NCBI GenBank assembly: GCA_963752605.1
Contig: CAVVYW010000005.1
Span: 868,001 to 932,000, forward strand
Length of the DNA stretch: 64,000 nucleotides
Direction of reading: 5' to 3'
From: CAVVYW01 sp963752605
GTDB lineage: Bacteria; Actinomycetota; Thermoleophilia; Solirubrobacterales; 70-9
Positions 43,487-52,578 of the stretch are shown here, one piece after another (position 1 is the stretch's first letter; every line of letters begins with the position of its first letter). The notes below the pieces were generated by a model. The model was not told the origin of the DNA. It saw only the letters and a list, made by a program, of their open reading frames with translations, and made no database searches. Both the position numbers and the translations under genes were made by a program.

Positions 43487-43730
43487 GAAGACTCAGACCG
43501 GAATCTTCATCGAGGTGCAGGTCGCCGACGAGATCCACGATGACGCCGAGCTCGCCGCGAAGCTCGAGGAGGTCTGTCCGGTGGACATCTTCGCCACCGA
43601 GGACGGCAAGGTCACCGTGGTCGAGGAGAACCTCGACGAGTGCATCCTCTGCAACCTCTGTGTGGAGGCGGCCCCGCCTGACGGCGTGGTCGTCAAGAAG
43701 CTCTACGACGGCACCGAGCTGAAGCGCTAA
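43479..43730 (+). CDS. Single-cluster ferredoxin with reduced first half
   Basis: The 83-residue protein has VCPVDIF in the first half and ECILCNLCVEAAPPDGVVV in the second. Of the eight cysteines of a 2[4Fe-4S] ferredoxin, only the last Cys of the first half and the first three of the second half remain, which together can bind exactly one 4Fe-4S cluster. The last Cys of the second half is Ala. The GTG at 43479 overlaps sucD by 8 bp. It may carry electrons for a ferredoxin-dependent enzyme linked to 2-oxoacid or FAD chemistry, but no partner is adjacent. Confidence 0.75.
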   Translation: MPEKTQTGIFIEVQVADEIHDDAELAAKLEEVCPVDIFATEDGKVTVVEENLDECILCNLCVEAAPPDGVVVKKLYDGTELKR

Positions 43731-43748
43731 GGCCAATAATCCGTAGCC

Positions 43749-45632
43749 GTGATCGAGCGGCCCGTGTTTATCGTCGCCCCTCCCCGCTCGGGAAGTACGA
43801 CGCTGCTCCGGGCGCTCGCGCGGGGGGACGGGATCTTCACCGCGGGAGAGAACGGACACCGGGTGCTCGACTCCATCTACGAGCTCGACCCGGCCAACCG
43901 CGACTGGGACAGCAACCGGCTGACCGAGGCGGACGTGGCACCGCGCGTAGTCGAGGAGCTGCGCTCGAACCTGAAGGGGATCCTGGTGGATCGCAACGGC
44001 AGCCGCCCGGGCCTCGACGCCTCGGGCCTCCGCTGGCTCGACAGCACCCCCCGTAACGCACTCAGGGTCCCGTTCCTGAACGCGGTCTGTCCCGACGCCA
44101 TCTTCATCTACGTTCACCGCGATCCGCGCGAGACCCTGCGCGAGATGGTCCGGGCCTGGCGCTCCGGCTCGGCCGTCACCCATCCCGACCTGCCTGACTG
44201 GCCCGGGCCACCGTGGTCCCTGCTGCTGGTGCCGGGATGGCGCGAGCTGGCGGGCAAGGACGTGCCTGAGCTCGCCACTGAGCAGTGGCTGCGCACCACG
44301 CGGACGCTGCTCGACGACCTCGAGAAGTTCCCGCCCGAGCGGTGGTGCGTCGCGGACTGGTCGGCCCTCATGCGCAACCCGACCGAGGAGCTGGAGCGGC
44401 TCAGCTCGTTCGTCGGGATCGAGGCGGACGAGGACGCGGCCGTGCCGTTACGAACCACTCGTGACCAGCTCGCCTCCGGCAAACCTCAAAAGAGCGACGC
44501 CCTGGACCGGGAGCTGGAGGGACTGCTGCCCCGAACGGAGGAGCTCGACGAGCGCGCCCGCGGCTGGCTCGCGAGACCGCTGGCCGCCATCAAGGACCCC
44601 TCCACCCCCTCCTCCGACTCCCCGCTTCGCAGCGTCTACACGCAGAGCTTCCCGCAGTTCCTAAAGCAGCTCGGCAGCTCACTGCTCGTCTCCACCTACC
44701 AGACCGGCAAGCTCATCTGCGCCCGCCACGACCGCGGCACCGTCAACACCCACTTCCGCAACTTCAACCGGCCGATGGGCCTCGCCGTCGCCCCCGGCCG
44801 CATCGCGGTGGGTACCCGGGCGGAGGTCATCGACTACCGGGACTTCCCGGCGGTGGCGCCGAAGGTCGAGCCGCAGGGGAAGCACGACGCGTGCTTCGTC
44901 CCGCGCAACCGGCACTTCACCGGCGACATCCGCATCCACGAGGTCGCCTTCGCACAGGGCGAGCTGTGGATCGTCGCCACCAACTTCTCCTGCCTCGCGA
45001 CGCTGGACGCCCAGCACAGCTTCGTCCCGCGCTGGACGCCTCCCTATATCTCGAGCCTGGGCCCGGAGGACCGCTGCCACCTGAACGGGCTCTGCGTGAT
45101 CGACGACAAGGTCCGCTACGTGACCGCCCTGGGCGAGACCGACTCGCCCGGCGGGTGGCGCGAGAAAAAGGCCGACGGCGGGATCCTGATCGACGTCGAG
45201 TCTGGCGAGACGGTGCTCAACGGCCTCTCGATGCCCCACTCGCCCCGCTGGTTCGACGAGGACCTCTGGCTGCTGGAGTCCGGCAAGGGGACGCTCTCGG
45301 TCGCCGACCTCGACTCCGGTACCGTCGAGACGATCGCGGAGCTGCCCGGATTCACCCGGGGCCTGATGTTCGCCGGAGGGCTTGCCATAGTCGGCCTGTC
45401 CCAGGTGCGCGAGACCGCGACCTTCGGGGGGCTGCCGCTGATGGAGCGTCTCGACGAGCGTCTCTGCGGCGTCTGGGCGGTCAACCCCGAGTCCGGTCAG
45501 ACGGTCGGCTTCCTCCGCTTCGAGGAGCTGGTCCAGGAGATCTTCGACGTGGCGCTGCTTCCCGGCCTGCGCTACCCGGAGATCGCCGAGGAGGGCTCAG
45601 ACGCGGCGAGCCAGTCCTTCGCGCTGCCCTAG
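43749..45632 (+). CDS. Sulfotransferase fused to a DUF4915/TIGR03032-like beta-propeller domain
   Basis: This 627-residue protein joins two domains. N-terminal: PAPS-dependent sulfotransferase, with the 5'-phosphosulfate loop FIVAPPRSGSTTLLRALARG at about residues 7-26 and the 3'-phosphate loop FIYVHRDPRETLREM. C-terminal (from about 295): a TIGR03032/DUF4915 domain, with LLVSTYQTGKLICARHDRGT, NFNRPMGLAVAPGRIAVGT and beta-blade repeats. The fused pair suggests sulfation of an exported or surface substrate. The start lies 18 bp after the ferredoxin gene; its TAG interlocks with the stop of the neighbouring beta-helix gene (CTAG at 45629-45632). Substrate unknown. Confidence 0.85.
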   Translation: MIERPVFIVAPPRSGSTTLLRALARGDGIFTAGENGHRVLDSIYELDPANRDWDSNRLTEADVAPRVVEELRSNLKGILVDRNGSRPGLDASGLRWLDSTPRNALRVPFLNAVCPDAIFIYVHRDPRETLREMVRAWRSGSAVTHPDLPDWPGPPWSLLLVPGWRELAGKDVPELATEQWLRTTRTLLDDLEKFPPERWCVADWSALMRNPTEELERLSSFVGIEADEDAAVPLRTTRDQLASGKPQKSDALDRELEGLLPRTEELDERARGWLARPLAAIKDPSTPSSDSPLRSVYTQSFPQFLKQLGSSLLVSTYQTGKLICARHDRGTVNTHFRNFNRPMGLAVAPGRIAVGTRAEVIDYRDFPAVAPKVEPQGKHDACFVPRNRHFTGDIRIHEVAFAQGELWIVATNFSCLATLDAQHSFVPRWTPPYISSLGPEDRCHLNGLCVIDDKVRYVTALGETDSPGGWREKKADGGILIDVESGETVLNGLSMPHSPRWFDEDLWLLESGKGTLSVADLDSGTVETIAELPGFTRGLMFAGGLAIVGLSQVRETATFGGLPLMERLDERLCGVWAVNPESGQTVGFLRFEELVQEIFDVALLPGLRYPEIAEEGSDAASQSFALP

Positions 45633-47147
45633 CGCTTCTTCCTCTTCTTCTTGACGCACTTGCCCTTCCTCAGCTTCCGGCCCTTCTTGCACTTCTTCTT
45701 CGGCTGCGCCGGCGTCGTCAGCGGCGTCGTCGCGGCCGGCGGGGTCGAGGTGACGGGCGGGGACGGCGGAAGTGGGGGCAGCGTCTGCGCCTCGAGCGCG
45801 CCCATGTCGGAGGCGTCGGCGCCCGCCGCCAGCGATTCGGGATGGTCGGCAGGTCAACGGGCGTGGGAAGAGGGTGCTGCGCTGATCCCACGGAAAGCCG
45901 ATGTTCTTGCCCTGGTCGAGCGCGGGGCTGGTCTGGTAGAGGATCCGGGTTAGGGTTCCCCGGCCCTCCGTTGTTGGCGAGCGGGCGAGCTGGGGGTCGG
46001 CCCCGGTGATATTCGAGCCCACCGTGACGGTGCCGATCGTCGCCCCCGCGGGGTTCTCGATCAGGCTGAAGTCGGCGCTGACGAACCCACTGGCATCCGG
46101 GCCGCCGGCCGCCTGTTGTCGGCCAAGATGGAGTTCCGGAGGTCCTGCTCGAAGTTGGCAAACAGGCCCCCTCCGCGTCGTAGCAATGTTGCCGGCGACG
46201 GTGGAGTTCTGAAGCGAGAGGCGGTTGGCGGGCGTGATGTTGCCGTAGTTGTAGATCCCGCCGCCGTCGTCGCCGGCCGTGTTGCCGGTGATGGTGGAGT
46301 TGTGGATCAGGTGCGGCCCCGTGCTGTAGCGGAGGTATATGCCGCCCCCGTCGCCCGACCCGCTCGTGGTGTTGTTGCCCGAGAGAGTCGATTGCCTGAT
46401 CGTCGTGTCGGTAGGCGAGTCGCTGTAGACGCCGCCGCCGTTGTCGACTGCCGTGTTCCCGCTGATCATCGTGGACCCGATGTACAGGGTTGCCCCGGAT
46501 GCAGCGATCCCCCCGCCATCGGCCCCAGTCTCGGAAACGATGTTCCCGCTCACCTCCGAGTACTTCACGCGCAGGGGACCGTCGCTGTAGATCCCGCCGC
46601 CGTTGCCCATCGTCGCCGTTTGCCCGAGATCACGGAGCTGTTGACCTCGAGATCCGCATCGATATTGCGGATCGCGCCGCCGGGGCCGGCCGAAGAGCCC
46701 CCGAGCAGCGTGAGGCCGTCGATAAGCGCGTACTCGCCGCCGGTTCCCGTGAGCAAGAGGACCCGGGAGGCGCCGGCGCCACTTACGGTGATCATGCCGG
46801 CGCCCGGCCCGAGGAGCTTGAGGTAGTCGGTGACCGAGAGCTGGGTCCCGCCCAGGGTGATCGTTCCGGAGAGACCTGACTTGAAGGTGATCTGGTCGTC
46901 CACGGCCGCGGATGCGTTGGAGTTCGTGATCGCTCCGCGGAGCGTGCAGTCGTTGTCCGCCCCGGTGCAGACCGTGACGGTCGCGTCGTCGAGTGCGGTC
47001 CACCTCGAAGGTGACGCCTCGCTGTGGCGCTCATCCCCAGCGTCGCTCCGAGCGAAGGCCGGTCCCGAGCGCAGACGCCGTCGAGCCAGCCTGCCGCGCG
47101 GCGTGCCTGCGTCGCTTCAGTTGGCGCTGCCGCTGACGTCTGCTCAC
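45629..47147 (-). pseudogene. Beta-helix CSLREA-type surface protein with Cys/Lys tail, riddled with indels
   Basis: Fragments in all three minus frames line up with the neighbours at 48330 and 49673: start SRRQRQRQLKRRRHAARQAG (GTG 47147), then the CTLRGAITNSNASAAVDDQI block, beta-helix turns (STLSGNNTTSGSGDGGGIYL; STITGNTAGDDGGGIYNYGN) and a Pro/Thr linker before CKKGRKLRKGKCVKKKRKKR. At least nine one-base shifts are needed (about 45.84, 45.87, two near 45.97, 46.13, 46.18, 46.62, 46.99, 47.05). It is a pseudogene, or intact with poor local sequence. The stop shares CTAG with the sulfotransferase gene. Confidence 0.7.
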
Positions 47148-47218
47148 AGAGACTCCGAACCTAGAATCGCGCCGCTCCCTCCGGCACGAGACCGTACCGG
47201 AGCCCAGGGCGGAATCAA

Positions 47219-48333
47219 GCCCATAATCAGCATCGATGGCTACGCGAGGACCGCCAGAGGGTGCGCGTTCGAGGGCGCGATCGAGACGGTGCGCGGCCGA
47301 CTGAGCGAGAAGCGGGCCAGGCAGCTGCTCGATTTCTGGTCCCGACGCGGAGTCCTCGAGGGGGCTGCCGCGCCGCCGGCTCCCCGAGGTCGTCTGCCTC
47401 GCCCTCGATCGCGACGGCGAGATCACGGGCGTCAACTCGGTCTTTCCCCAGCACGTCCCCCTGATCGGCCGACCGTTCTGGGTGTACCGCCGTTTCTTAC
47501 CCCGGATGCCGCGAGCGCGGCACCGAAGATGATCAACGCGGCGTTCGCGACGCTCGCGGAGGAGTTCGAGAGGACCGACGACGGCCCGCTCGGGCTCTGC
47601 CTGACCGATCACCGACCGAGCCGAGATGGAACGCATCCGAGCCAGTCTGGCCGGAGACCGGGCTGATGTTCGCCGGCTACGAGCATGACGGCACCCAGGT
47701 CCGGATCCGCTACTTCGACGAGGCCGTGATCGGCCCCGGGTCCCCAACTCCCCGACGATGAAGGAGACGCGCGGCCACGACTACGCGCTCCCGGATCGCT
47801 ACCGAATCGAGCCCTTCGCGACGGGGCCGTCGCCCCGAGGACGTCATTGCACTCTGGGAGCGTGAGGGGGCGATGCCAGGGGAGGGACCGACGCCGGAGG
47901 AGGAGGCGCGGCGGCGGGTGGAAGAGGTGAACGTGGTGGTCGTCGAGCGAGGATGAGGGCGTGGTAGCGGTCACCAGCGCTTACCTGGACCGAAACGAGC
48001 AGCTGCGGATGGACCTCTGGTACTCGCGCGTCTTCGTGGCGCGGGCGCACCGAGGGCTCGGTATGGCCGTCCGGGTGGCCCGCGAGGCGCGCGAGCTGCT
48101 CGACGAGCGCTTCGCCGGCGGCGAGGACACCCGTGGGTCGGGCACGCTCTTCGAGGTCGAGAGCGAGGTGCGCGCCGCTACTACAACCGGGCGATCTGGC
48201 CCCCGACCGACTTCACCTTCATCGGTGAGAACGAGCGCGGGGACCACATCCGCGTCCACACTTCCCAGGGGCGCAGGTGCCCCTCCCCCCGGGTCGACCG
48301 TGAACTTCAGATGCTGGCGTACCGGAGGCCTAG
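47219..48333 (+). pseudogene. GNAT-like acetyltransferase gene with multiple frameshifts
   Basis: Fragments in all three plus frames join into one protein of about 370 residues: RGRLSEKRARQLLDFWSRRG, LPEVVCLALDRDGEITGVNS, INAAFATLAEEFERTDDGPL, TGLMFAGYEHDGTQVRIRYF, APEDVIALWEREGAMPGEGP, then the GNAT-like core SAYLDRNEQLRMDLWYSRVF and VARAHRGLGMAVRVAREARE with the R-x2-GxG acetyl-CoA loop, and IWPPTDFTFIGENERGDHIR. Five or more shifts are required. The stop (TAG 48331-48333) interlocks with that of the next beta-helix gene. The true start near 47219 is unsure. Confidence 0.6.
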
Positions 48334-49676
48334 CGCCGCTTCTGCACTCTTGGCGAGGCCGCGGCGGTGCGTTTCTTCTTGCACTTCTTCTTCCTCGGCG
48401 CCTGCTGGGCGGGTGACGCGGGAGTGGCCGGTACCACCGGGGTGACGGGAACCACCGGGGGAACCTGAAGCTCGAAGGCCCCCATATCCGCGCCGTCGGC
48501 GCCCATGGCCATCGAGTTCGGGATCCCGGCGAAGTCGCTCGGACGCGGCTGCCCGCGCTGATCAGTGACGGCGATGCTCGAGCCCTTGTCGACGGCCAGG
48601 CTGGTCATGGGCAGCGCTTGCGTCGGCGTCGGCCCGCCGTTGGGCCCGAGAGCCAGCAGTCCGGGGTCTACGTCGTTCATGCCATTGCTGACGTCGTCCG
48701 TGATGTTGGAGCCGGCCACGGTCTCCGTCACGTTCGCGCCGCTCGTCTGCTCGACCAGCGTGAAGGAAGCGTTGAAGATGTTGAGCAAGTCCGGGCCCGC
48801 TGCGCCCGTGCCGGCCACCCCGTTGTCGGCGACGATCGTGTTCGTGAGGTTCGGTCCCCCGGGACTGGTGAGGTCCTCGTAGATCCCACCGCCGAAGTGC
48901 GCGGTGTTGTTCGAGATCGTCGAGTCACGGATCGTCGTGAAGGCGACCGGGTACATGCCGCCGCCGCGCTCCGCGCCGTTGCCCGAGATCGTCGAACGCT
49001 CGACGGTGGTGGTAATGGTGTCCGTGTAGAGACCGCCGCCGAGACTCGTCGCCCCGACCGCGTCGTTCCCGGAGATCGTCGAGTCGCGGACGACGATGGT
49101 GCCGCCGATCTGGGACAGCCCACCGCCCTCTTCGCTCGAGGTGTTGCCGGTGATGTTCATGCTCTCGAGGATCAGCTCGGCGCCCATGCTGACGATCGCC
49201 CCGCCGTTGCTGGCGCCCGAGTTCCCGGCGGTCAGGGTCAACCCCGAGATCAAGACGTCGTCTCCCACTACCGGGACGACGGGGGCGAAAGACCGTCTCG
49301 CGTTACCGCCGCTGACGGTGAGAACGTTTGCGCCAGGACCCAGCACCTGGAGCGGCTCGTCGATCGTCGGTAGAGCGGTGCCGAGCGTGACTGTCCCGCT
49401 CAGCCCCGACTGGAAGAGAACGCGGTCGACCACCGGGCTGTTGTTGTTCGCGGAGGAATTGAGGATCGCATCGCGCAGCGCGCAGGTGCCGTCGCAGGTG
49501 CCGTCGCCCGGGTCGGCAGTGGTGTTGACCGTGAAGTCCACCGCCTCGGCCGCCGGTGGCCCCGCCAGGGTGGCGGCGAGCGAGAGGCCGGTGCCGGCGG
49601 CGATCCGGCCGCGTCGAGCCTGCTTCCTGGCGCGCCGCGTCCGCTTTGCTCGGCCTCTGCGCTGTCGTCTGCTCAA
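48330..49676 (-). CDS. Secreted beta-helix protein with Cys/Lys-rich tail, paralogue A
   Basis: This is a 448-residue exported protein. The start at TTG 49676 overlaps the upstream stop (TTGA) and opens SRRQRRGRAKRTRRARKQAR, a long basic N-region like that of the 47147 paralogue, before the signal hydrophobic core (AGTGLSLAATLAGPPAAEA). Next is the CALRDAILNSSANNNSPVVD block, beta-helix turns (TISNNTAHFGGGIYEDLTS), a Pro/Val linker and the end KKKCKKKRTAAASPRVQKRR. It is strongly similar to the next gene (DLLNIFNASFTLVEQTSGAN; LNDVDP-like repeats). Function as a surface protein is inferred. Confidence 0.82.
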   Translation of the reverse strand: MSRRQRRGRAKRTRRARKQARRGRIAAGTGLSLAATLAGPPAAEAVDFTVNTTADPGDGTCDGTCALRDAILNSSANNNSPVVDRVLFQSGLSGTVTLGTALPTIDEPLQVLGPGANVLTVSGGNARRSFAPVVPVVGDDVLISGLTLTAGNSGASNGGAIVSMGAELILESMNITGNTSSEEGGGLSQIGGTIVVRDSTISGNDAVGATSLGGGLYTDTITTTVERSTISGNGAERGGGMYPVAFTTIRDSTISNNTAHFGGGIYEDLTSPGGPNLTNTIVADNGVAGTGAAGPDLLNIFNASFTLVEQTSGANVTETVAGSNITDDVSNGMNDVDPGLLALGPNGGPTPTQALPMTSLAVDKGSSIAVTDQRGQPRPSDFAGIPNSMAMGADGADMGAFELQVPPVVPVTPVVPATPASPAQQAPRKKKCKKKRTAAASPRVQKRR

Positions 49677-50986
49677 CGCTTCTTCTTGCATCTCTTCTTG
49701 GCGGCCGCCGCAGAGCGCCGCTTTCTCTTCTTCTTGCACTTCTTCTTCTTCACCGGCGCCGGGGTCGATGGGCTCGGCAGCAGGGAGGTCGGCGGCGCGG
49801 CCTGGGGTACCTGAAGTTCGAAGGCGCCCATGTCCGCGCCGTTGGCGCCCACTGCAAGCGAGTTTGCGATCGAGGGAACGTCGAACGGCCGCGGCTGACC
49901 TCGCTGGTCGGCGGGCCCGGCGCTCGATCCCTTGTCCACCGCCCGGCTGGTCATCGGCAGCGCGTGAGTTTGGGTTGGCCCACCGTTCGGCCCGAGCGCT
50001 CCGAGCTGCGGATCGACGTCGTTTAGGCCATCGGTGACGTCGTCGGTGATGTTGGAGCCGGCCACGGTCTGCATCACATTCGCGCCGCTGGTCTGCTCGA
50101 CCAGGGTGAAGGACGCGTTGAAGACGTTCAGCAGATCCGGGCCTTGGGCGCCCACGCCGGTCACCCCGTTGTCGGCGACGATCGTGTTGGTGAGGGTCGG
50201 AACGGGGGCGCCGGGTGCCTCGTAGAGCCCCCCACCGAAGTGGGCGCCGTTGTCGGCGATCGTCGAGCTCTCGATCGTCGCCGAACCCTGCGCGTACAGG
50301 CCGCCGCCGCGCTCGGCGTCGTTATCGGAGATGGTCGAGTGCTGGACCAACAGGGTGTTGGGGGCATATGACGCGATCCCGCCGCCGTAGCTCATCACCC
50401 CCACCGCGTCGTTGCCAGAGATCGTCGAGTTCCGGACGGTGAGTGATCCGCCATCCGCCCAGATGCCAGCGCCCCCGTCTCCCGAGTCGTTGTTCACCAC
50501 GGCCGAGCTCCTGACAGTCAGGGCGCTGTTGTCGACGAGCATCGCCCCGCCGACGTTTCCGCCGGAATTCCCCGAGGTCACGGTCAGCCCGGAGACGGTC
50601 ACAGGGCCGGTGGCGTCCTGGACCGAGAAGATGCGGCTCGCCTGGTTGCCGGAGACGGCAAGGATCCCAGGCCCAGGACCGAGAATTTCAAGGGGCTCGT
50701 TGATCGTGGGTAGATGGTTCGCGGTCAGGGTCACGGTGCCCGTCAGGCCCGACTGGAAGAGGATCTGGTCGGGATCCGTATCGGCGTCGTCGGCGACGGT
50801 GATTGCCTCCCGCAGGGTGCAGCCGTTGGTGTTGCAGTTGGCGTCACCGGGATCCGCCGCGGTCGTGACGGTGACCACGTCTACGTCGGCCAGCGCCTGG
50901 GGACTCAGGCCAAAGGCGACACCCAGCGAGAGGCCCGCGCCCGCGGTGAGCCGCCGGTGGCGCGAGCGGAGCGGATCCGCGTCCAT
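49673..50986 (-). CDS. Secreted beta-helix protein with Cys/Lys-rich tail, paralogue B
   Basis: This is a 437-residue exported protein starting at ATG 50986 (MDADPLRSRHRR, AGGG upstream). Signal region LTAGAGLSLGVAFGLSPQAL, then NCNTNGCTLREAITVADDAD (a CSLREA-like block), many beta-helix turns (STISDNDAERGGGLYAQGSA; IVADNGVTGVGAQGPDLLNV) and the end KKKKCKKKRKRRSAAAAKKR followed by CKKKR. It is a tandem duplicate of paralogue A, with which it overlaps by 4 bp, so the two are coupled. It lies 111 bp from the divergent acyl-CoA synthetase. Confidence 0.82.
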   Translation of the reverse strand: MDADPLRSRHRRLTAGAGLSLGVAFGLSPQALADVDVVTVTTAADPGDANCNTNGCTLREAITVADDADTDPDQILFQSGLTGTVTLTANHLPTINEPLEILGPGPGILAVSGNQASRIFSVQDATGPVTVSGLTVTSGNSGGNVGGAMLVDNSALTVRSSAVVNNDSGDGGAGIWADGGSLTVRNSTISGNDAVGVMSYGGGIASYAPNTLLVQHSTISDNDAERGGGLYAQGSATIESSTIADNGAHFGGGLYEAPGAPVPTLTNTIVADNGVTGVGAQGPDLLNVFNASFTLVEQTSGANVMQTVAGSNITDDVTDGLNDVDPQLGALGPNGGPTQTHALPMTSRAVDKGSSAGPADQRGQPRPFDVPSIANSLAVGANGADMGAFELQVPQAAPPTSLLPSPSTPAPVKKKKCKKKRKRRSAAAAKKRCKKKR

Positions 50987-51087
50987 GTGAATGACCCTAC
51001 GCGGGTCCGGGCGCGCGGTCAATACCTCAATAACGACGAGCCCGATGCTGGTCCCGAGCGCGGGCGCAGCGGGCCGCTGCGGCAGAC

Positions 51088-52578
51088 TTGGCCGCCGTGA
51101 ACTTCATCGAGGACGTGGTGCAGCGCTTCCCGTTCGCCAAGCGGGCGCTGGTGGCCATCGACGCCGAGGGCAACCGGCGCGACTGGCACTTCAGCGAGCT
51201 GTTCGCGATGAGCCTGGGCCTTTCGGGCGCGATGGCCGCAAAGGGGGTGCAGCGGGGCGACGCGGTGATGACGCTGGTCGGAAGCCGGGTCGAATGGGTG
51301 GTCGCGATGCTCGCCTGCTTCCGGATGGGGGCGATCGCCCTGCCGTGCAACCCGCAGCTGCGCCGCAAGGACCTCAAGGTCCGCGTCGGCGCGGCGAATC
51401 CGGCGCTCTGCATCGGCGAGGAGCGCTACCTCGGCGAGCTCCCGGATGGCGTCCCCTACCTGCACATGTCGGACCTCGAGCGGATCTTCGACGAGGACCT
51501 GCCCCAGGAGACGCCAGCCGAGGCCGTCGATCTCGATCCCGAGGACCCGGCGGTGATCATCTTCACCTCGGGGACCACCGGCGACCCGCGCGGCGTCGTC
51601 TACCCGCAGCGCTACCTGACGGGGCAGCGCCTGCAGGCCGAGCACTGGGTCGGCGCCCGGGACGGCGACCTCGCCTGGTGCACGGCGGCGCCCGGCTGGT
51701 CGAAGTCCACCCGGAACGTGTTCATCGCCCCGTGGCTCCGCGGCGCGGCGGCGATGGTCCACGACGGCCGCTTTGACCCGGCGGAGCGGCTCGAGCTGAT
51801 CGAGCGGGAGCAGGTGAACGTGCTCTGCCAGGCGCCGACCGAGTACCGGATGCTGGCCAAGCGAACGGAGCTGCGCCCGATCTCCTCGCTTCGCAGGCTG
51901 GTCTCAGCCGGCGAGCCGCTCAACCCGGAGGTGATCGGCGTCTTCCGGTCAGAGCTCGGGCTGCCCATCGGGGACGGCTACGGCCAGACGGAAACCGGGC
52001 CGGTGACCGGGATGCGGCCGGACGACGACGATCCCGCCAGGGACGGCTCCATGGGCCGCCCGCTGCCTGGGATCGAGGTCCGGGTAGCCGCCCCCGGACG
52101 CGAAGCGGAGGAGGCGGCGCCAGATGTCGGAGAGCTGCAGGTGAGGCCCGAGACCGTTCCGACCTTCTTCAGCCGCTACCTGGGCGAGGAGCCCTTCGAC
52201 GGCGAGTGGTGGCCGACCGGCGACCAGGTGCGGTCAGACGAGGACGACTACCTCTGGTTCGAGGGCCGCGACGACGACATCATCCTCACCGCGGGGTATC
52301 GCGTCGGCCCCTTCGAGGTCGAGTCGGCGCTGGTGTCCCATCCGGCGGTCGCGGAGGCGGCGGCCGTGGCGTCCCCCGACGAGGAGCGGGGCTCGGTGGT
52401 CAAGGCCGTCGTCGTCCTTCGCGACGGTGAGCCCTCGGATCGCCTGGCCGCCGAGCTCCAGGAGCACGTGAAGGAGGTCACGGCCCCTTACAAGTATCCG
52501 CGGATCGTCGAGTTCGCGGAAGAGCTGCCGAAGACCCCGAGCGGCAAGATCAAGCGCTCAGAGCTGCGGTCGCCATGA
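51088..52578 (+). CDS. Acyl-CoA synthetase (AMP-forming, medium-chain-like)
   Basis: The 496-residue enzyme activates a fatty or aromatic acid with ATP and CoA. Adenylate-forming signatures: IIFTSGTTGDPRGVVYPQRY (P-loop-like A3), GDGYGQTETGPVTGMR (A5), WWPTGDQVRSDEDDYLWFEG and the C-terminal lysine motif EELPKTPSGKIKRSELR. The start could be TTG 51088 or GTG 51097; neither has a strong ribosome site. ATGA overlap couples it to the MFS transporter. Specificity is uncertain; resemblance to medium-chain synthetases is from overall motif spacing. Confidence 0.88.
   Translation: MAAVNFIEDVVQRFPFAKRALVAIDAEGNRRDWHFSELFAMSLGLSGAMAAKGVQRGDAVMTLVGSRVEWVVAMLACFRMGAIALPCNPQLRRKDLKVRVGAANPALCIGEERYLGELPDGVPYLHMSDLERIFDEDLPQETPAEAVDLDPEDPAVIIFTSGTTGDPRGVVYPQRYLTGQRLQAEHWVGARDGDLAWCTAAPGWSKSTRNVFIAPWLRGAAAMVHDGRFDPAERLELIEREQVNVLCQAPTEYRMLAKRTELRPISSLRRLVSAGEPLNPEVIGVFRSELGLPIGDGYGQTETGPVTGMRPDDDDPARDGSMGRPLPGIEVRVAAPGREAEEAAPDVGELQVRPETVPTFFSRYLGEEPFDGEWWPTGDQVRSDEDDYLWFEGRDDDIILTAGYRVGPFEVESALVSHPAVAEAAAVASPDEERGSVVKAVVVLRDGEPSDRLAAELQEHVKEVTAPYKYPRIVEFAEELPKTPSGKIKRSELRSP

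Noticed and set aside
39403..48333. Programmed frameshifting as an explanation for the indels
   Set aside because: There is no slippery heptamer with a downstream structure at the sites, and both conserved metabolic genes and dispensable surface genes are affected in several places.
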